DNA of 64,000 nt from Fibrobacteraceae bacterium (GTDB lineage: Bacteria > Fibrobacterota > Fibrobacteria > Fibrobacterales > Fibrobacteraceae): assembly GCA_017625775.1 (NCBI GenBank), contig JAGAKE010000003.1, positions 82,575 to 146,574 of the forward strand. Direction: 5' to 3'. The notes under the pieces were generated by a model, which saw only the letters and a list, made by a program, of their open reading frames with translations, was not told where the DNA came from and ran no database searches. Shown piece by piece: positions 37,504-46,070 of the stretch (positions within the stretch are counted from its first letter, which is position 1; the number at the start of each line of letters is the position of its first letter). The translations under genes and the position numbers were made by a program.

Positions 37504-38562
37504 TCAATCTTTTCGTAAATACCGCACGGCACGTTCTTTGCCATACAAGATGTTACTGGATTTATTGTTTTTAGAATTTGTGCCGTTTACTCTGTAAATC
37601 GCTGGGGAGTAGGTTTTTCTAGTGTGATTTTGATGAATAAATCCAGTTAGAATTTTATAACTACTATCAATATATGATGGGGGAGGAGTGGGTTTTATAA
37701 TGGAATAAATAATTTCATCTTCATTAACCTGATTGCAAATAATATATGGATTATGCCTGTAATTGTAATATCTTTCGACTAAAAATGTTTTTTCAATACA
37801 TTGAGAACCATCATCAGTATATCGTGTGCATTTTACATCACTAGATTCAGAAAGTAAATCCTTAGCTTTTAATACATCTTCAGTTGGATAATAATTAAAG
37901 TCATAACGACAAACCGCAAAAGAAGTATCCCTTTTATAAATAAAAAATAAAGAATCATCCGAGCGCAAATTTACAGAAAAATTTCCTATTGAATCATTAT
38001 AAAATTTACCTGGTGAGTCAAACCAGTAATAAGACATATCATCAAAATACTTTTCTCTCTCAAGAACAGAAAAAAAGTCCCGAGACTCTAAAAAATCATT
38101 TCTAAAATCTAAAACTTTACTAGAATCAGGAATATACCCTATTGGAGCAACCCATAATGAATCAGAGTAATTTTCTTTTTCTATTACAAGAAAACCAAAT
38201 GCAAAATGACCACAAGACGCCCCCCACGATCCCCAAAGAGGACATCCTACATTTTCTTGTGCATGTAAAATTAATGGCGATATGGGCATAGAATCTGGTA
38301 AAACTGTAGAATCTAATATCATTGCATTTGGAATAGAATCATGAAAGTAATCATAATCAATGTCTTCAAGAATGACCTCTGCAGAGTCAAAAACAAGAAG
38401 TCTCGTAGAAATCACACTCCACTGACCAAAATATAAAAACCAATCAGAAACGACTATTTCGCTTTGCGTTCCATCCTCATGTTCAGAATTTAAATATAAA
38501 TATCTAGTTTGTGCATACCCTAGTAAAGCAAAGAAGGCTATTATATAAGCAAGCTTTTTCAT
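37504..38562 (-). CDS. Secreted protein of a local paralogous family, copy 3
   Basis: 352 residues with a signal peptide (MKKLAYIIAFFALLGYAQT). Shares KENYSDSLWVAPIGYIPDSS, DFRNDFLESRDF and the C-terminal NGTNSKNNKSSN and GKERAVRYLRKD with copies 1 and 2, but the middle part has diverged. GGAGGGG precedes the ATG. It lies on the other side of the protease from copies 1 and 2. The 17 bases just upstream match the 3' end of the S8 gene, so it seems to have been duplicated from a protease-plus-family-member unit. Confidence 0.75.
   Translation of the reverse strand: MKKLAYIIAFFALLGYAQTRYLYLNSEHEDGTQSEIVVSDWFLYFGQWSVISTRLLVFDSAEVILEDIDYDYFHDSIPNAMILDSTVLPDSMPISPLILHAQENVGCPLWGSWGASCGHFAFGFLVIEKENYSDSLWVAPIGYIPDSSKVLDFRNDFLESRDFFSVLEREKYFDDMSYYWFDSPGKFYNDSIGNFSVNLRSDDSLFFIYKRDTSFAVCRYDFNYYPTEDVLKAKDLLSESSDVKCTRYTDDGSQCIEKTFLVERYYNYRHNPYIICNQVNEDEIIYSIIKPTPPPSYIDSSYKILTGFIHQNHTRKTYSPAIYRVNGTNSKNNKSSNILYGKERAVRYLRKD
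37508..37548. repeat. Identical 3'-end block in copy 3 of the family
   Basis: Third copy of the 41-base block. The match continues less perfectly for about 70 bases into each gene. Confidence 0.8.
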
Positions 38563-38566
38563 ATCC

Positions 38567-38595
38567 CCTCCTTATTCTGTGGCGGTCTTATGGGG
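38567..38595 (-). pseudogene. Remnant of an S8 protease 3' end upstream of copy 3
   Basis: 17 bases (38567-38583) are identical to 33831-33847, which joins the S8 stop to the copy 2 start. Read on the minus strand they give KTATE and a stop; the protease ends KAATE. The similarity stops within a few codons, so only a fragment of a duplicated unit remains. Confidence 0.45.
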
Positions 38596-38677
38596 AAACT
38601 AACATGTACCCAAAATATATCTTTTTTCTATTTGGAGTCAGGAAATTTTTCTGAATAAAAAAATTCGAAAAGAAACA

Positions 38678-38702
38678 TACCGCCGAGCGCAGCTCGGCGG
38701 TA
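38678..38702. repeat. Perfect 11-bp palindrome with GCA loop
   Basis: TACCGCCGAGC pairs with GCTCGGCGGTA around GCA. Same architecture as 29761-29789 (stem, GCA loop, arms ending AGC/GCT). It lies in the gap between the CBM48 gene (minus strand) and copy 3. A U tract is not clear on either strand. Confidence 0.6.
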
Positions 38703-38803
38703 GATTCTTATGACAAAATTTAAGAGCAAAACTAGCAGAATGTCAAGATTTCTAAAAACTGAAACTCACTCAACGCCAGTCTTAGCCAAATTCAACAACA
38801 AAA

Positions 38804-39181
38804 TTAAACGTGTTTAATCTTGTTATCGCCTTCGTCCCAGTTTTTGCCATCGCATACGAACTTGTATTCGTAATCGCCAGGAAGAAGAGAAAGTTTTGCC
38901 TTCCAAAGGCCGGTTTTCTTTTCTTTCTTGAGCATGTCTGCATCAACAGCCCAATTGTTGAAAGCGCCAGCGACAGAAACTGTAGTAGCAAGCGGACAAT
39001 CAGCAACAAATTCAACAGAAACCTTTTTTGGGGCAGCTTTCTTAGCAGCAGGTTTTTCGGCTTTTGCTTCGCAAGCTTTTTTAGTAGCGCAAGCTTTTTT
39101 TGCCGGAGCCTTAGTAGCGCAAGTTTTCTTGGCAGCAGCCTTTGGTGCTTTTTCTGCAGCTGTTTTCTTTGTGGTTGCCAT
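38804..39181 (-). CDS. CBM48-like (isoamylase-N / glycogen-binding) protein with Lys/Ala/Cys-rich N-terminal tail
   Basis: 125 residues without a signal peptide. Residues 1-52 are low complexity, rich in Lys, Ala and Cys, with [18 protein letters not shown]. Residues 54-125 form a stand-alone CBM48/AMPK-beta-like carbohydrate-binding domain: VEFVADCPLATTVSVAGAFN, NNW, LLPGDYEYKFVCDG. The tryptophan and the GDYEYKFV strand are typical of glycogen-binding modules. RBS AGGAGA precedes the ATG. A soluble glycogen- or starch-binding protein is likely, and Fibrobacter stores glycogen. The tail shares a near-identical stretch with the enolase C-terminus. Confidence 0.82.
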   Translation of the reverse strand: MATTKKTAAEKAPKAAAKKTCATKAPAKKACATKKACEAKAEKPAAKKAAPKKVSVEFVADCPLATTVSVAGAFNNWAVDADMLKKEKKTGLWKAKLSLLPGDYEYKFVCDGKNWDEGDNKIKHV

Positions 39182-39348
39182 ATTTCATTTCTCCTATTAG
39201 TAAAGTGGAAAATCGAGAAAAAACTCAAATTTCCAAATGTTGTCGCAATATTAACAAAATTTTACGAATTTGACTAGATGTCTTTTGACGAGCGTTCTTA
39301 AAAGAGGGATAGAACCACAATGGAAGGGAATCTTTTTATATTTGGGTT

Positions 39349-40002
39349 ATGAGTTTACAGCAAATTATCGCTCCAAGTGTGTTAAATGCCGATTTTCTTG
39401 AATTAGGCAAAGGTTTAAAAGCTATTGAAAATGGTGGTGCAGGTCTTGTTCACTTAGATATTATGGATGGGCATTTTGTTCCAAATGTGAGCTTTGGTCC
39501 TGGCGTTTCTAAATGTATCGGCAAAGGAACCTCTCTTCCGCTTGATTGCCATTTAATGATTTCAAACCCAGAACAATATGTGGAAGAATTTGCTAAAGCA
39601 GGTGCTGCTTATATTTCTGTTCATGCTGAAACTACAAATCATTTAGACCGTTTATTACACCAAATTCGTGAACTTGGTTGTAAGCCAGCAGTGGCGTTAA
39701 ACCCGGCAACTCCGTTAGAAAGTATTCTACACGTATTAGACATTGTGGATATGGTGCTTATTATGTCGGTAAATCCAGGGTTTGGTGGTCAAAAATTGAT
39801 ACCTTACACGCTTGAAAAAATAAGAAGACTTAGAGCGCTATGTCCCGAAAAAGATATTCAAATTGATGGTGGTGTAAATCTTGAAACGATTCGAATGGCT
39901 AAAGATGCCGGTGCAAATATTTTTGTGGTTGGTAGCGCAATTTTCTGCACTTCAAACCCAGAAGAAACTTGCAAGCAATTTGTTATGAAAGTTTCTGGTT
40001 AA
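39349..40002 (+). CDS. rpe: Ribulose-phosphate 3-epimerase
   Basis: Pentose-phosphate enzyme converting ribulose 5-phosphate to xylulose 5-phosphate. The 217-residue TIM barrel has IAPSVLNADFLELGKGLK, HLDIMDGHFVPNVSFGP and MSVNPGFGGQKLIP, with DGGVNLETIR carrying the phosphate-site region. Length is normal. It stands alone on the plus strand between the CBM48 gene and the OmpA gene. Confidence 0.96.
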   Translation: MSLQQIIAPSVLNADFLELGKGLKAIENGGAGLVHLDIMDGHFVPNVSFGPGVSKCIGKGTSLPLDCHLMISNPEQYVEEFAKAGAAYISVHAETTNHLDRLLHQIRELGCKPAVALNPATPLESILHVLDIVDMVLIMSVNPGFGGQKLIPYTLEKIRRLRALCPEKDIQIDGGVNLETIRMAKDAGANIFVVGSAIFCTSNPEETCKQFVMKVSG

Positions 40003-40144
40003 AAATTAATGGCTCTAGTTTACTGATTTGTAGGGGAAAATGCAGGAAATATTAAACGTAGCCTTGCAGTGAAATTACGAAAATATTACATTTCGCACTG
40101 AATTAACGATTTTTTTAATCAATTCTGTCTTAGGGAGAAACACA

Positions 40145-42427
40145 GTGAAAAAAATATTGGCTTGTTCTTTGGTGGCTGCAGGCCTTACATTTGCTCAAAC
40201 AGGGCTAATGGGAGGAACTTCAGGTATTCATCAACAAAACGCTTATACACTTGGTCAATGGGGAATTGAAGTAGGAACCGGCGGCGATGTTGCCTTTGAT
40301 TCTTGGTCTCTTTCTCGTGGTGGACTCATTTATAAAAATGGTCAGCCTTCAGTTTTCCACGATTATTCAGGAACGTTTGCTGGTAATATCCATGCAGCAA
40401 TTGGCTTGGCTGATTTCTTAGATGTTGGTTTGGCACTTCCTCTTTACTATGACCATGCAAACGCAAAAGCTCTTTCTCTTGGAGAAGGAGATCTTTGGAA
40501 GGCTAGCCGTGGTGATGTAAATATGTGGTTAAAGGTTCGCGCTTTAGGCGATCAAAATACATTATTTGCGCTAGCTGCCTTGGTTGATTTGTATTTGCCA
40601 ACAGGCGATGTTGCTGTAGGAGTTCGTCCTCGTCATGCTTGGTATTTAAGTGATGAAGGTTTAAGCACTAATCCATTTACTTCAGACGATTTAAATATTG
40701 GAGCAACTGTTGCCATGACGTTCAATTTCCTTACAGTGGGCGCCCCATTAGTATGGAACTTGCATGCTGGTGTAGTATATGCAGACAAGGGTTCTAGCAC
40801 ATTAGTTTACGGAACTGGTTTGAATTACATTCCTCTTTCTTGGATGGAAGCCTTTGTTGAATTTTCCGGAGAATTCCGTTTAGAAAGCGATGCTTACGAC
40901 ATGGATATTATGGAAGATCCGATGATTTTAACGCCGGGCTTACGTTTCCATTTGCCATGGAATCTTGATTTTGCTCTAGGTTTAGATATGTCTATCCGTG
41001 CCTTAAGAAATATTGGTTATGATTATGAAGATGAAATGAAGAATGTTGAAAAATACACGCTTCATTACTATGACAAAAATGGAACTCGTGTAGAATATGG
41101 TTATGTACCAACTCCAAATTTCGCAGGAACAGCGACTTTGACTTGGCATTTCGGTGGCAAGAATCGTAATGACTCTGATGGAGATGGTGTAGAAAATGAA
41201 ACCGATAAATGCCCGCATACTCCAAAAGTGGCTACAGTAGATTCAGTTGGTTGTCCAATTGATTCCGATGCCGACGGAATGGTAGATGGCTTTGATAAAT
41301 GCCCAAATACTCCAAAGGGTGCGGAAATCGATACTACTGGTTGCCCAAAAGATTCGGACAAAGACGGAGTATTTAATGGTTTAGATAAATGCCCGAATTC
41401 TGTCGCAGGAGCTTCTGTTGATTCCACTGGTTGTGAAGCAGATGGCGATAAAGATGGTGTTATTGATTTGAACGACAAATGCCCAAATACGAAGGAAGGC
41501 GTTTCTGTAGATTCTGTTGGTTGTTCGCTTGATGCTGATAAAGATGGCGTTGCCGACGAATTAGATAAGTGTCCAAACACGAAGGAAGGCGTTTCTGTAG
41601 ATTCCGTTGGTTGTTCACTTGATGCTGATAAAGATGGCGTTGCCGACGAATTAGATAAGTGCCCAAATACGAAGGAAGGTGTTTCTGTAGATTCTGTTGG
41701 TTGCCCTCTTGATTCCGATAAAGATGGCGTGGCTGATAATTTAGACAAATGCCCAAATACAGTTGCTGGAACTGCTATTGATGCTGCTGGTTGTCCACTT
41801 GATTTTGATAAAGATGGCGTTCCTGATGGAATGGATCAATGTCCAAATACAAAAGAAGGGCTTGCTGTTGATTCAATCGGTTGCAGCAGCGATTTAGATA
41901 AAGATGGTGTGGCTGATGGTTTAGACAAATGTCCAAATACAAAAGAAAATATTCCGGTAGATACCACTGGTTGTCCACTAGATTCTGACAAAGATGGCGT
42001 GGCTGATTTTGAGGACAAATGCCCAAATACTTTGCCTGGAGTTAAAATTGATAAAAAAGGTTGCCCTGTAAATAGAAAAGAAGATTTAGAACGTCTTAAG
42101 AAGGGAATCGCATTTGAAACCGGTTCTACAAAGCTAACTAAAGCAAGTTATGCAACGCTAGATGATATTATCAAATTGATGAAAAAGATTGAAGCTGCAA
42201 ACTTGGAAGTTCAAGGTCATACTGACAACACTGGTTCTGAAAAAACGAATGAAAAATTGTCTCAAGGTCGTGCTCAAGCGGTGGTTGATTATTTTGTAGA
42301 AAAAGGTATTGCTCCGAATCGCGTTCGTGCTGTTGGCTTTGGTTCTCGCATGCCAATTGCAGACAACAAGACGAAGGCGGGGCGTGCTAAGAATCGCCGT
42401 GTTGAATTGGTGCCTTTTCAGCAATAA
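40145..42427 (+). CDS. OmpA-family outer-membrane protein with ten TSP type 3 repeats
   Basis: 760 residues. Signal peptide MKKILACSLVAAGLTFAQT; GTG start at 40145 with AGGGAG ahead. Residues 20-335 look like an outer-membrane beta-barrel. Residues 343-642 are ten repeats of 30 residues of type DxDxDGVxDxxDKCPNTxxG, calcium-binding thrombospondin type 3 repeats. Residues 645-760 form the peptidoglycan-binding OmpA domain with VQGHTDNTGSEKTNEKLSQG and RAKNRRVELV. Probably ties the outer membrane to peptidoglycan through a calcium-stabilised rod. Confidence 0.92.
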   Translation: MKKILACSLVAAGLTFAQTGLMGGTSGIHQQNAYTLGQWGIEVGTGGDVAFDSWSLSRGGLIYKNGQPSVFHDYSGTFAGNIHAAIGLADFLDVGLALPLYYDHANAKALSLGEGDLWKASRGDVNMWLKVRALGDQNTLFALAALVDLYLPTGDVAVGVRPRHAWYLSDEGLSTNPFTSDDLNIGATVAMTFNFLTVGAPLVWNLHAGVVYADKGSSTLVYGTGLNYIPLSWMEAFVEFSGEFRLESDAYDMDIMEDPMILTPGLRFHLPWNLDFALGLDMSIRALRNIGYDYEDEMKNVEKYTLHYYDKNGTRVEYGYVPTPNFAGTATLTWHFGGKNRNDSDGDGVENETDKCPHTPKVATVDSVGCPIDSDADGMVDGFDKCPNTPKGAEIDTTGCPKDSDKDGVFNGLDKCPNSVAGASVDSTGCEADGDKDGVIDLNDKCPNTKEGVSVDSVGCSLDADKDGVADELDKCPNTKEGVSVDSVGCSLDADKDGVADELDKCPNTKEGVSVDSVGCPLDSDKDGVADNLDKCPNTVAGTAIDAAGCPLDFDKDGVPDGMDQCPNTKEGLAVDSIGCSSDLDKDGVADGLDKCPNTKENIPVDTTGCPLDSDKDGVADFEDKCPNTLPGVKIDKKGCPVNRKEDLERLKKGIAFETGSTKLTKASYATLDDIIKLMKKIEAANLEVQGHTDNTGSEKTNEKLSQGRAQAVVDYFVEKGIAPNRVRAVGFGSRMPIADNKTKAGRAKNRRVELVPFQQ
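41171..42070 (+). repeat. Ten tandem 90-bp repeats (TSP3)
   Basis: Ten 90-base units within the OmpA-family gene. Units five and six (41531-41620 and 41621-41710) differ at only a few bases, suggesting recent duplication or conversion. Each encodes Asp-rich calcium loops with one Cys in DKCP and one in GC near the end. Confidence 0.85.
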
Positions 42428-42460
42428 TTAAAAGCAATTTCAATATATAAGAAAAAGTTA

Positions 42461-42499
42461 AATCTCTTGTCTGGTTCATTTCAGATAAGAGATTTTTTT
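42461..42499 (+). terminator. Terminator of the OmpA-family gene
   Basis: AATCTCTTGTCTG (42461-42473) pairs with CAGATAAGAGATT (42482-42494) with one G-T pair, followed by six T residues. It lies about 35 bases past the stop. Confidence 0.8.
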
Positions 42500-42568
42500 G
42501 TAGAGTGGAGTTGGCTCAAAAGAAGAATCGATGTTGTTGAGTTGGAAGAGGGATTGATGCCCGAATGG

Positions 42569-42610
42569 GGACGGACGCTATGTAGCGGCTGGACGGACGC
42601 GTTTTACGCG
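42569..42610. repeat. Composite intergenic hairpin element
   Basis: GGACGGACGC occurs at 42569-42578 and 42591-42600. The first copy overlaps a small stem CGCTA-TG-TAGCG (42576-42587) and the second a stem CGCG-TTTTA-CGCG (42598-42610). GC content is higher than the flanks. The interval 42500-42793 has no gene; this element is its only structure. Confidence 0.5.
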
Positions 42611-42793
42611 ATACCGCGAAAGCCCGTTCCTAGGCATTTGCATAGGACTTCCCAAAACACTAATTTTTTTTTATATTTGCACTCGTTGCTCTGAATTGCA
42701 ATTTTTTGGGCGTTATTTTTATCATTTTTCGCCAAGAATAGAATTTGAAAGGCTGACAAGCGAGTTAAGTTTTTCTATTTTTGGACCGAAAAC

Positions 42794-42873
42794 GCGAGAG
42801 TGGCGGAATTGGCAGACGCACCAGACTTAGGATCTGGCACCTCGGTGTGAGGGTTCGACTCCCTCCTCTCGCA
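42794..42873 (+). tRNA. tRNA-Leu (anticodon UAG)
   Basis: Acceptor stem GCGAGAG (42794-42800) pairs with CTCTCGC (42866-42872), then discriminator A. The D-loop reads TGGCGGAATTGGCAGACGC, the anticodon stem CCAGA-TCTGG holds loop CTTAGGA with anticodon TAG at 42828-42830, and the T arm reads GGGTTCGACTCCC. A long variable region (CACCTCGGTGT) marks class II. CCA is not encoded. The trigger factor gene begins 35 bases downstream. Confidence 0.97.
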
Positions 42874-42908
42874 CGCTTTTGAAAATCAATACAAGGTTCG
42901 GAGTAATT

Positions 42909-44177
42909 ATGACCGTAGATATTCAAGAAACAAGTGCTGTTGAACGCACATTGAACGTTTCCATTCCACAAGAAGATTTGAAAGCTCCTTTTGAAAAGAA
43001 AGTGCAGCATTATCGTAAAGAAGTACAGTTGAAGGGGTTTCGTCAGGGAAGTGTTCCAAAACAGATGATTATCGCTCGCTTTGGTGATGCTATTCGCCAA
43101 GAAGTTGTTGATGAAACTGTGAACGCTCTTTTGACTGAAGAATTGAAAAAAGCAAAGATTATTCCTGTTGGTCGCCTTCAAGTAGTTGATTTTAAAGATG
43201 ATAAGGAAAATCCTATTTCTATCGTTGCTAAGGTAGAAGTAGATCCAGAAATTGATATCAAGGGTTATGATTCTTTGGGAATTACTGTTCCTGATACAAT
43301 GATTCTTGAAGACGAAGTGATGGCTGAATACAATCGTCTTCTCCAAATGTGGTCTCGTGATGAACATGTAGATCGTGCTGCCGAAAAGGGCGACGTTGTA
43401 GTCGGTAATTACATTGAAGTGGTTATCGATGGTGAAACTCAAGAATTGCCAGAACAAAAGGAATTCCGCTCTTTACTTGGTGAATCTGCTTCTCCAGGAT
43501 TTGATGAAGGTTTGATGGGTGTTAAGCAAGGCGAATCAAAAGAAATTGCTTTTACTTATCCAGAAGATCATAAAGAAGAAAGGTATCGTGGTAAAAAGGC
43601 TCTCTTCAAAGTTGAAATCACAGATGTACGCGCTATCGTACCTCCTGTAATGGATGAAGAATTCTTCAAGCAACTTGGCGTAAAAGACGAAGCTGAATTG
43701 AAATCCAATATTCAAGAAAGTCTTGTTACGAATAAGCGTAATGCAGCTAAGGCTAAGGCTGTGAATGAAGCGATTGATAAGTTGATTGAAATGAACCCGT
43801 TTGAAGTGCCAAATGGTCGTGTAGAAGAATTAGTAAAATACACTTTAAATCGCCATGCTGCAAAGCCAGAAGATGAAGTAGCTCCTTCTGAAGAAGAAAT
43901 GAAAACTCTTGCTCCAGAAGCTATTCGTGAAATCAAGAAACATCGCATTCTTGAATTCGTAGCTAATGCAGAAAAGTTGAAAGTGGCTCAAGCTCAGGTA
44001 GATGAACGCTTGCAACAAATGGCTGATGCTTATCATGTAGATTTTGATTCTATGAAATCACATTTCCGTCAGAGTGGTCGAATCATAGCTCTTCGCGAAG
44101 AAATTCGTTTTGAAATGGCTGCTGATTTTATCGTGGGGATTCGCCCGGCCGCTACTGAAAAAGAATCTGAAAATTAA
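42909..44177 (+). CDS. tig: Trigger factor (ribosome-associated chaperone / PPIase)
   Basis: Binds nascent chains at L23 of the exit tunnel. The 422-residue product begins TVDIQETSAVERTLNVSIP and has the ribosome-binding loop GFRQGSVPKQMI near residue 45. The PPIase domain around residues 150-240 has KGDVVVGNYIEVVIDGETQE and FTYPEDHKEERYRGKKALF, followed by the helical C-terminal arms. I chose ATG 42909: GGAG is correctly spaced, whereas ATG 42879 would start ten codons upstream inside the tRNA-adjacent leader. It begins the tig-clpP-clpX-lon cluster. Confidence 0.96.
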   Translation: MTVDIQETSAVERTLNVSIPQEDLKAPFEKKVQHYRKEVQLKGFRQGSVPKQMIIARFGDAIRQEVVDETVNALLTEELKKAKIIPVGRLQVVDFKDDKENPISIVAKVEVDPEIDIKGYDSLGITVPDTMILEDEVMAEYNRLLQMWSRDEHVDRAAEKGDVVVGNYIEVVIDGETQELPEQKEFRSLLGESASPGFDEGLMGVKQGESKEIAFTYPEDHKEERYRGKKALFKVEITDVRAIVPPVMDEEFFKQLGVKDEAELKSNIQESLVTNKRNAAKAKAVNEAIDKLIEMNPFEVPNGRVEELVKYTLNRHAAKPEDEVAPSEEEMKTLAPEAIREIKKHRILEFVANAEKLKVAQAQVDERLQQMADAYHVDFDSMKSHFRQSGRIIALREEIRFEMAADFIVGIRPAATEKESEN

Positions 44178-44189
44178 TTTGGAGAAAGA

Positions 44190-44771
44190 ATGGTCATCCC
44201 AACAATTATAGAGAATACTGGTCGCGGTGAACGTGCGTATGATATTTATTCTCGTTTGTTGAAAGAGCGCATTGTTTTTCTTGGCACTCCGATAAATGAC
44301 GAGGTGGCTAATAATATTATGGCGCAGTTGATTTTTTTGGAATACGAAAATCCGGAAAAAGACATTACGCTTTATATTAATAGTCCTGGCGGTTATGTGT
44401 CTGCTGGTCTTGCTATTTACGATACCATGCAGCATATTCGCCCAAATATTGCAACTATTTGCATAGGTAATTCTGTGTCTATGGCTGCTGTTTTGCTCGC
44501 TGCGGGTTCTAAAGGAAAACGTTACGCTTTGCCGAATTCAAGAATTATGTTGCATCAACCATCTGGTGCGGCGAGTGGCCAATCTTCAGACATTCAGATT
44601 CATGCAAAAGAAATCATGCGGACTCGTGAAACTCTTGCAGAAATAGTCTCTAAACATTCTGGTCGTTCCTTGGAGGAAGTCTATAAAAAAACGGACAGGG
44701 ATTTTTATTTAAGTCCTTCGGAAGCCTTAGAATTTGGTATTATAGACGAAATTTTAGCTCCTCGTAAATAA
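44190..44771 (+). CDS. clpP: ATP-dependent Clp protease proteolytic subunit
   Basis: Serine protease barrel that works with ClpX. The 193-residue product has [20 protein letters not shown], the catalytic Ser in [14 protein letters not shown] (about residue 98), catalytic His in [14 protein letters not shown] and Asp in the [17 protein letters not shown] region. Length is normal. It lies 12 bases after tig and six before clpX. Confidence 0.97.
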   Translation: MVIPTIIENTGRGERAYDIYSRLLKERIVFLGTPINDEVANNIMAQLIFLEYENPEKDITLYINSPGGYVSAGLAIYDTMQHIRPNIATICIGNSVSMAAVLLAAGSKGKRYALPNSRIMLHQPSGAASGQSSDIQIHAKEIMRTRETLAEIVSKHSGRSLEEVYKKTDRDFYLSPSEALEFGIIDEILAPRK

Positions 44772-44777
44772 GGTTTT

Positions 44778-46058
44778 ATGTATCGTAACGGAAAAAATTC
44801 CTCAGGTGCGTCAAGAATTTTCTGCAATTTTTGTGGTAAAACTTCTGAACAAGCTGGTAAGTTAATTACGGGTGGTGGCGCTCGCATTTGTCCAGATTGT
44901 ATTGTTGCTTGTTATGGTCTTTTAGAAGCATCTTCAGAAAAGAAAGCAGATTCTCTTCCTCCAGTGGAAGAAAAACCTCTGCCTTCTCCAAGAGAATTAA
45001 AAGCTCATCTTGATGAATTTGTGATTGGTCAAGATGATGCTAAGATGGCTTTGTCTGTTGCTGTTTATAATCATTACAAGCGTTTGCGTTACAATGCAAA
45101 GAAAGGCGAATCCGCTGTTGAAGTAGATAAATCTAACTTACTTTTAGTGGGGCCAACAGGTTCTGGAAAAACTTTGCTTGCTCAAACTTTGGCTCGCTTT
45201 TTAGATGTTCCGTTTACGATAGCCGATGCAACGGTTTTGACCGAAGCTGGTTATGTAGGCGAAGATGTGGAAAACATTTTAGTCCGCTTGTTACAAGCTG
45301 CCGATTACGATGTTGCTCGTGCTGAACGAGGTATTATTTTTGTTGATGAAATCGATAAAATCGCTCGTAAAACAGCAAACCCTTCTATTACTAGAGATGT
45401 TTCTGGTGAAGGCGTTCAACAAGGCTTATTAAAAATTTTAGAAGGAACTGTTGCGGCGGTTCCTCCAAAGGGCGGCCGAAAACATCCAGAACAGAATTTA
45501 GTACAAATTAACACTCGGAATATTTTGTTTATTTGTGGTGGAGCTTTTGAAACATTAGACAAAACAATTGCTCATCGAGTTAACAAAGGCGGAATGGGAT
45601 TTGGTGCCGATATTCGAAGTGAAAAAGATAATACGCTTTCGGCTTTGTTCCGTTTGTTAGAACCAGAAGATTTAATCAAGTTTGGCTTGATTCCTGAATT
45701 AGTGGGGCGTTTGCCTGTAGCTGTAGCGCTCGCTGAATTAGACGAAGACGCTTTGTTAAAAATTTTAACAGAGCCTAAAAACGCGCTAGTGAAACAGTTT
45801 ACGCAGTTGTTTGAAATGGATGGAATTAAAGTAACTTTTGAAGAAGGTGCTTTGAGAGAAATTGTTCGACAAACAATGGAACGCAAAACTGGAGCTCGTG
45901 GACTTCGTTCAGTTTTAGAAAAATCATTACAGCAGGCTATGTTTGCTTTGCCTGGTAGTGGGCAAAAAGAATTGATAATAAGCCGAGAATTAGTTCGAAG
46001 TGGGCTGGGGTTGGAAGCCTTAGCTGATGAGAAAAAAGACACAGAAATTGTCGCTTAA
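44778..46058 (+). CDS. clpX: ClpX ATPase subunit
   Basis: Hexameric unfoldase of ClpXP. Its N-terminal zinc-binding domain has [14 protein letters not shown] followed by ICPDC, a C4 site. The AAA+ module has Walker [13 protein letters not shown] (about residue 124), Walker B region [11 protein letters not shown], and the IGF-type loop region for ClpP binding further downstream. 426 residues, full length. GFGADIRS is the conserved segment leading to this loop. Confidence 0.97.
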   Translation: MYRNGKNSSGASRIFCNFCGKTSEQAGKLITGGGARICPDCIVACYGLLEASSEKKADSLPPVEEKPLPSPRELKAHLDEFVIGQDDAKMALSVAVYNHYKRLRYNAKKGESAVEVDKSNLLLVGPTGSGKTLLAQTLARFLDVPFTIADATVLTEAGYVGEDVENILVRLLQAADYDVARAERGIIFVDEIDKIARKTANPSITRDVSGEGVQQGLLKILEGTVAAVPPKGGRKHPEQNLVQINTRNILFICGGAFETLDKTIAHRVNKGGMGFGADIRSEKDNTLSALFRLLEPEDLIKFGLIPELVGRLPVAVALAELDEDALLKILTEPKNALVKQFTQLFEMDGIKVTFEEGALREIVRQTMERKTGARGLRSVLEKSLQQAMFALPGSGQKELIISRELVRSGLGLEALADEKKDTEIVA

Positions 46059-46070
46059 GGGGTTTAAAGT

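Noticed and set aside
41101..41748. Long open frame (215 codons) on the minus strand opposite the TSP3 repeats
   Set aside because: It is the antisense of the repeat region and has periodic composition; the plus-strand OmpA-family gene explains it.
41171..42070. Possible CRISPR array because of regular 90-bp units
   Set aside because: The units are coding and have no variable spacers with constant repeats; they form calcium-binding protein repeats. No CRISPR array was found in the window.
42467..42694. 75-codon plus-strand frame over the intergenic gap after the OmpA-family gene
   Set aside because: It lies over a terminator and a repeat element and has no family match or RBS.
42765..43457. 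230-codon minus-strand frame over tRNA-Leu and tig
   Set aside because: It covers a tRNA gene and the opposite strand of trigger factor; not coding.
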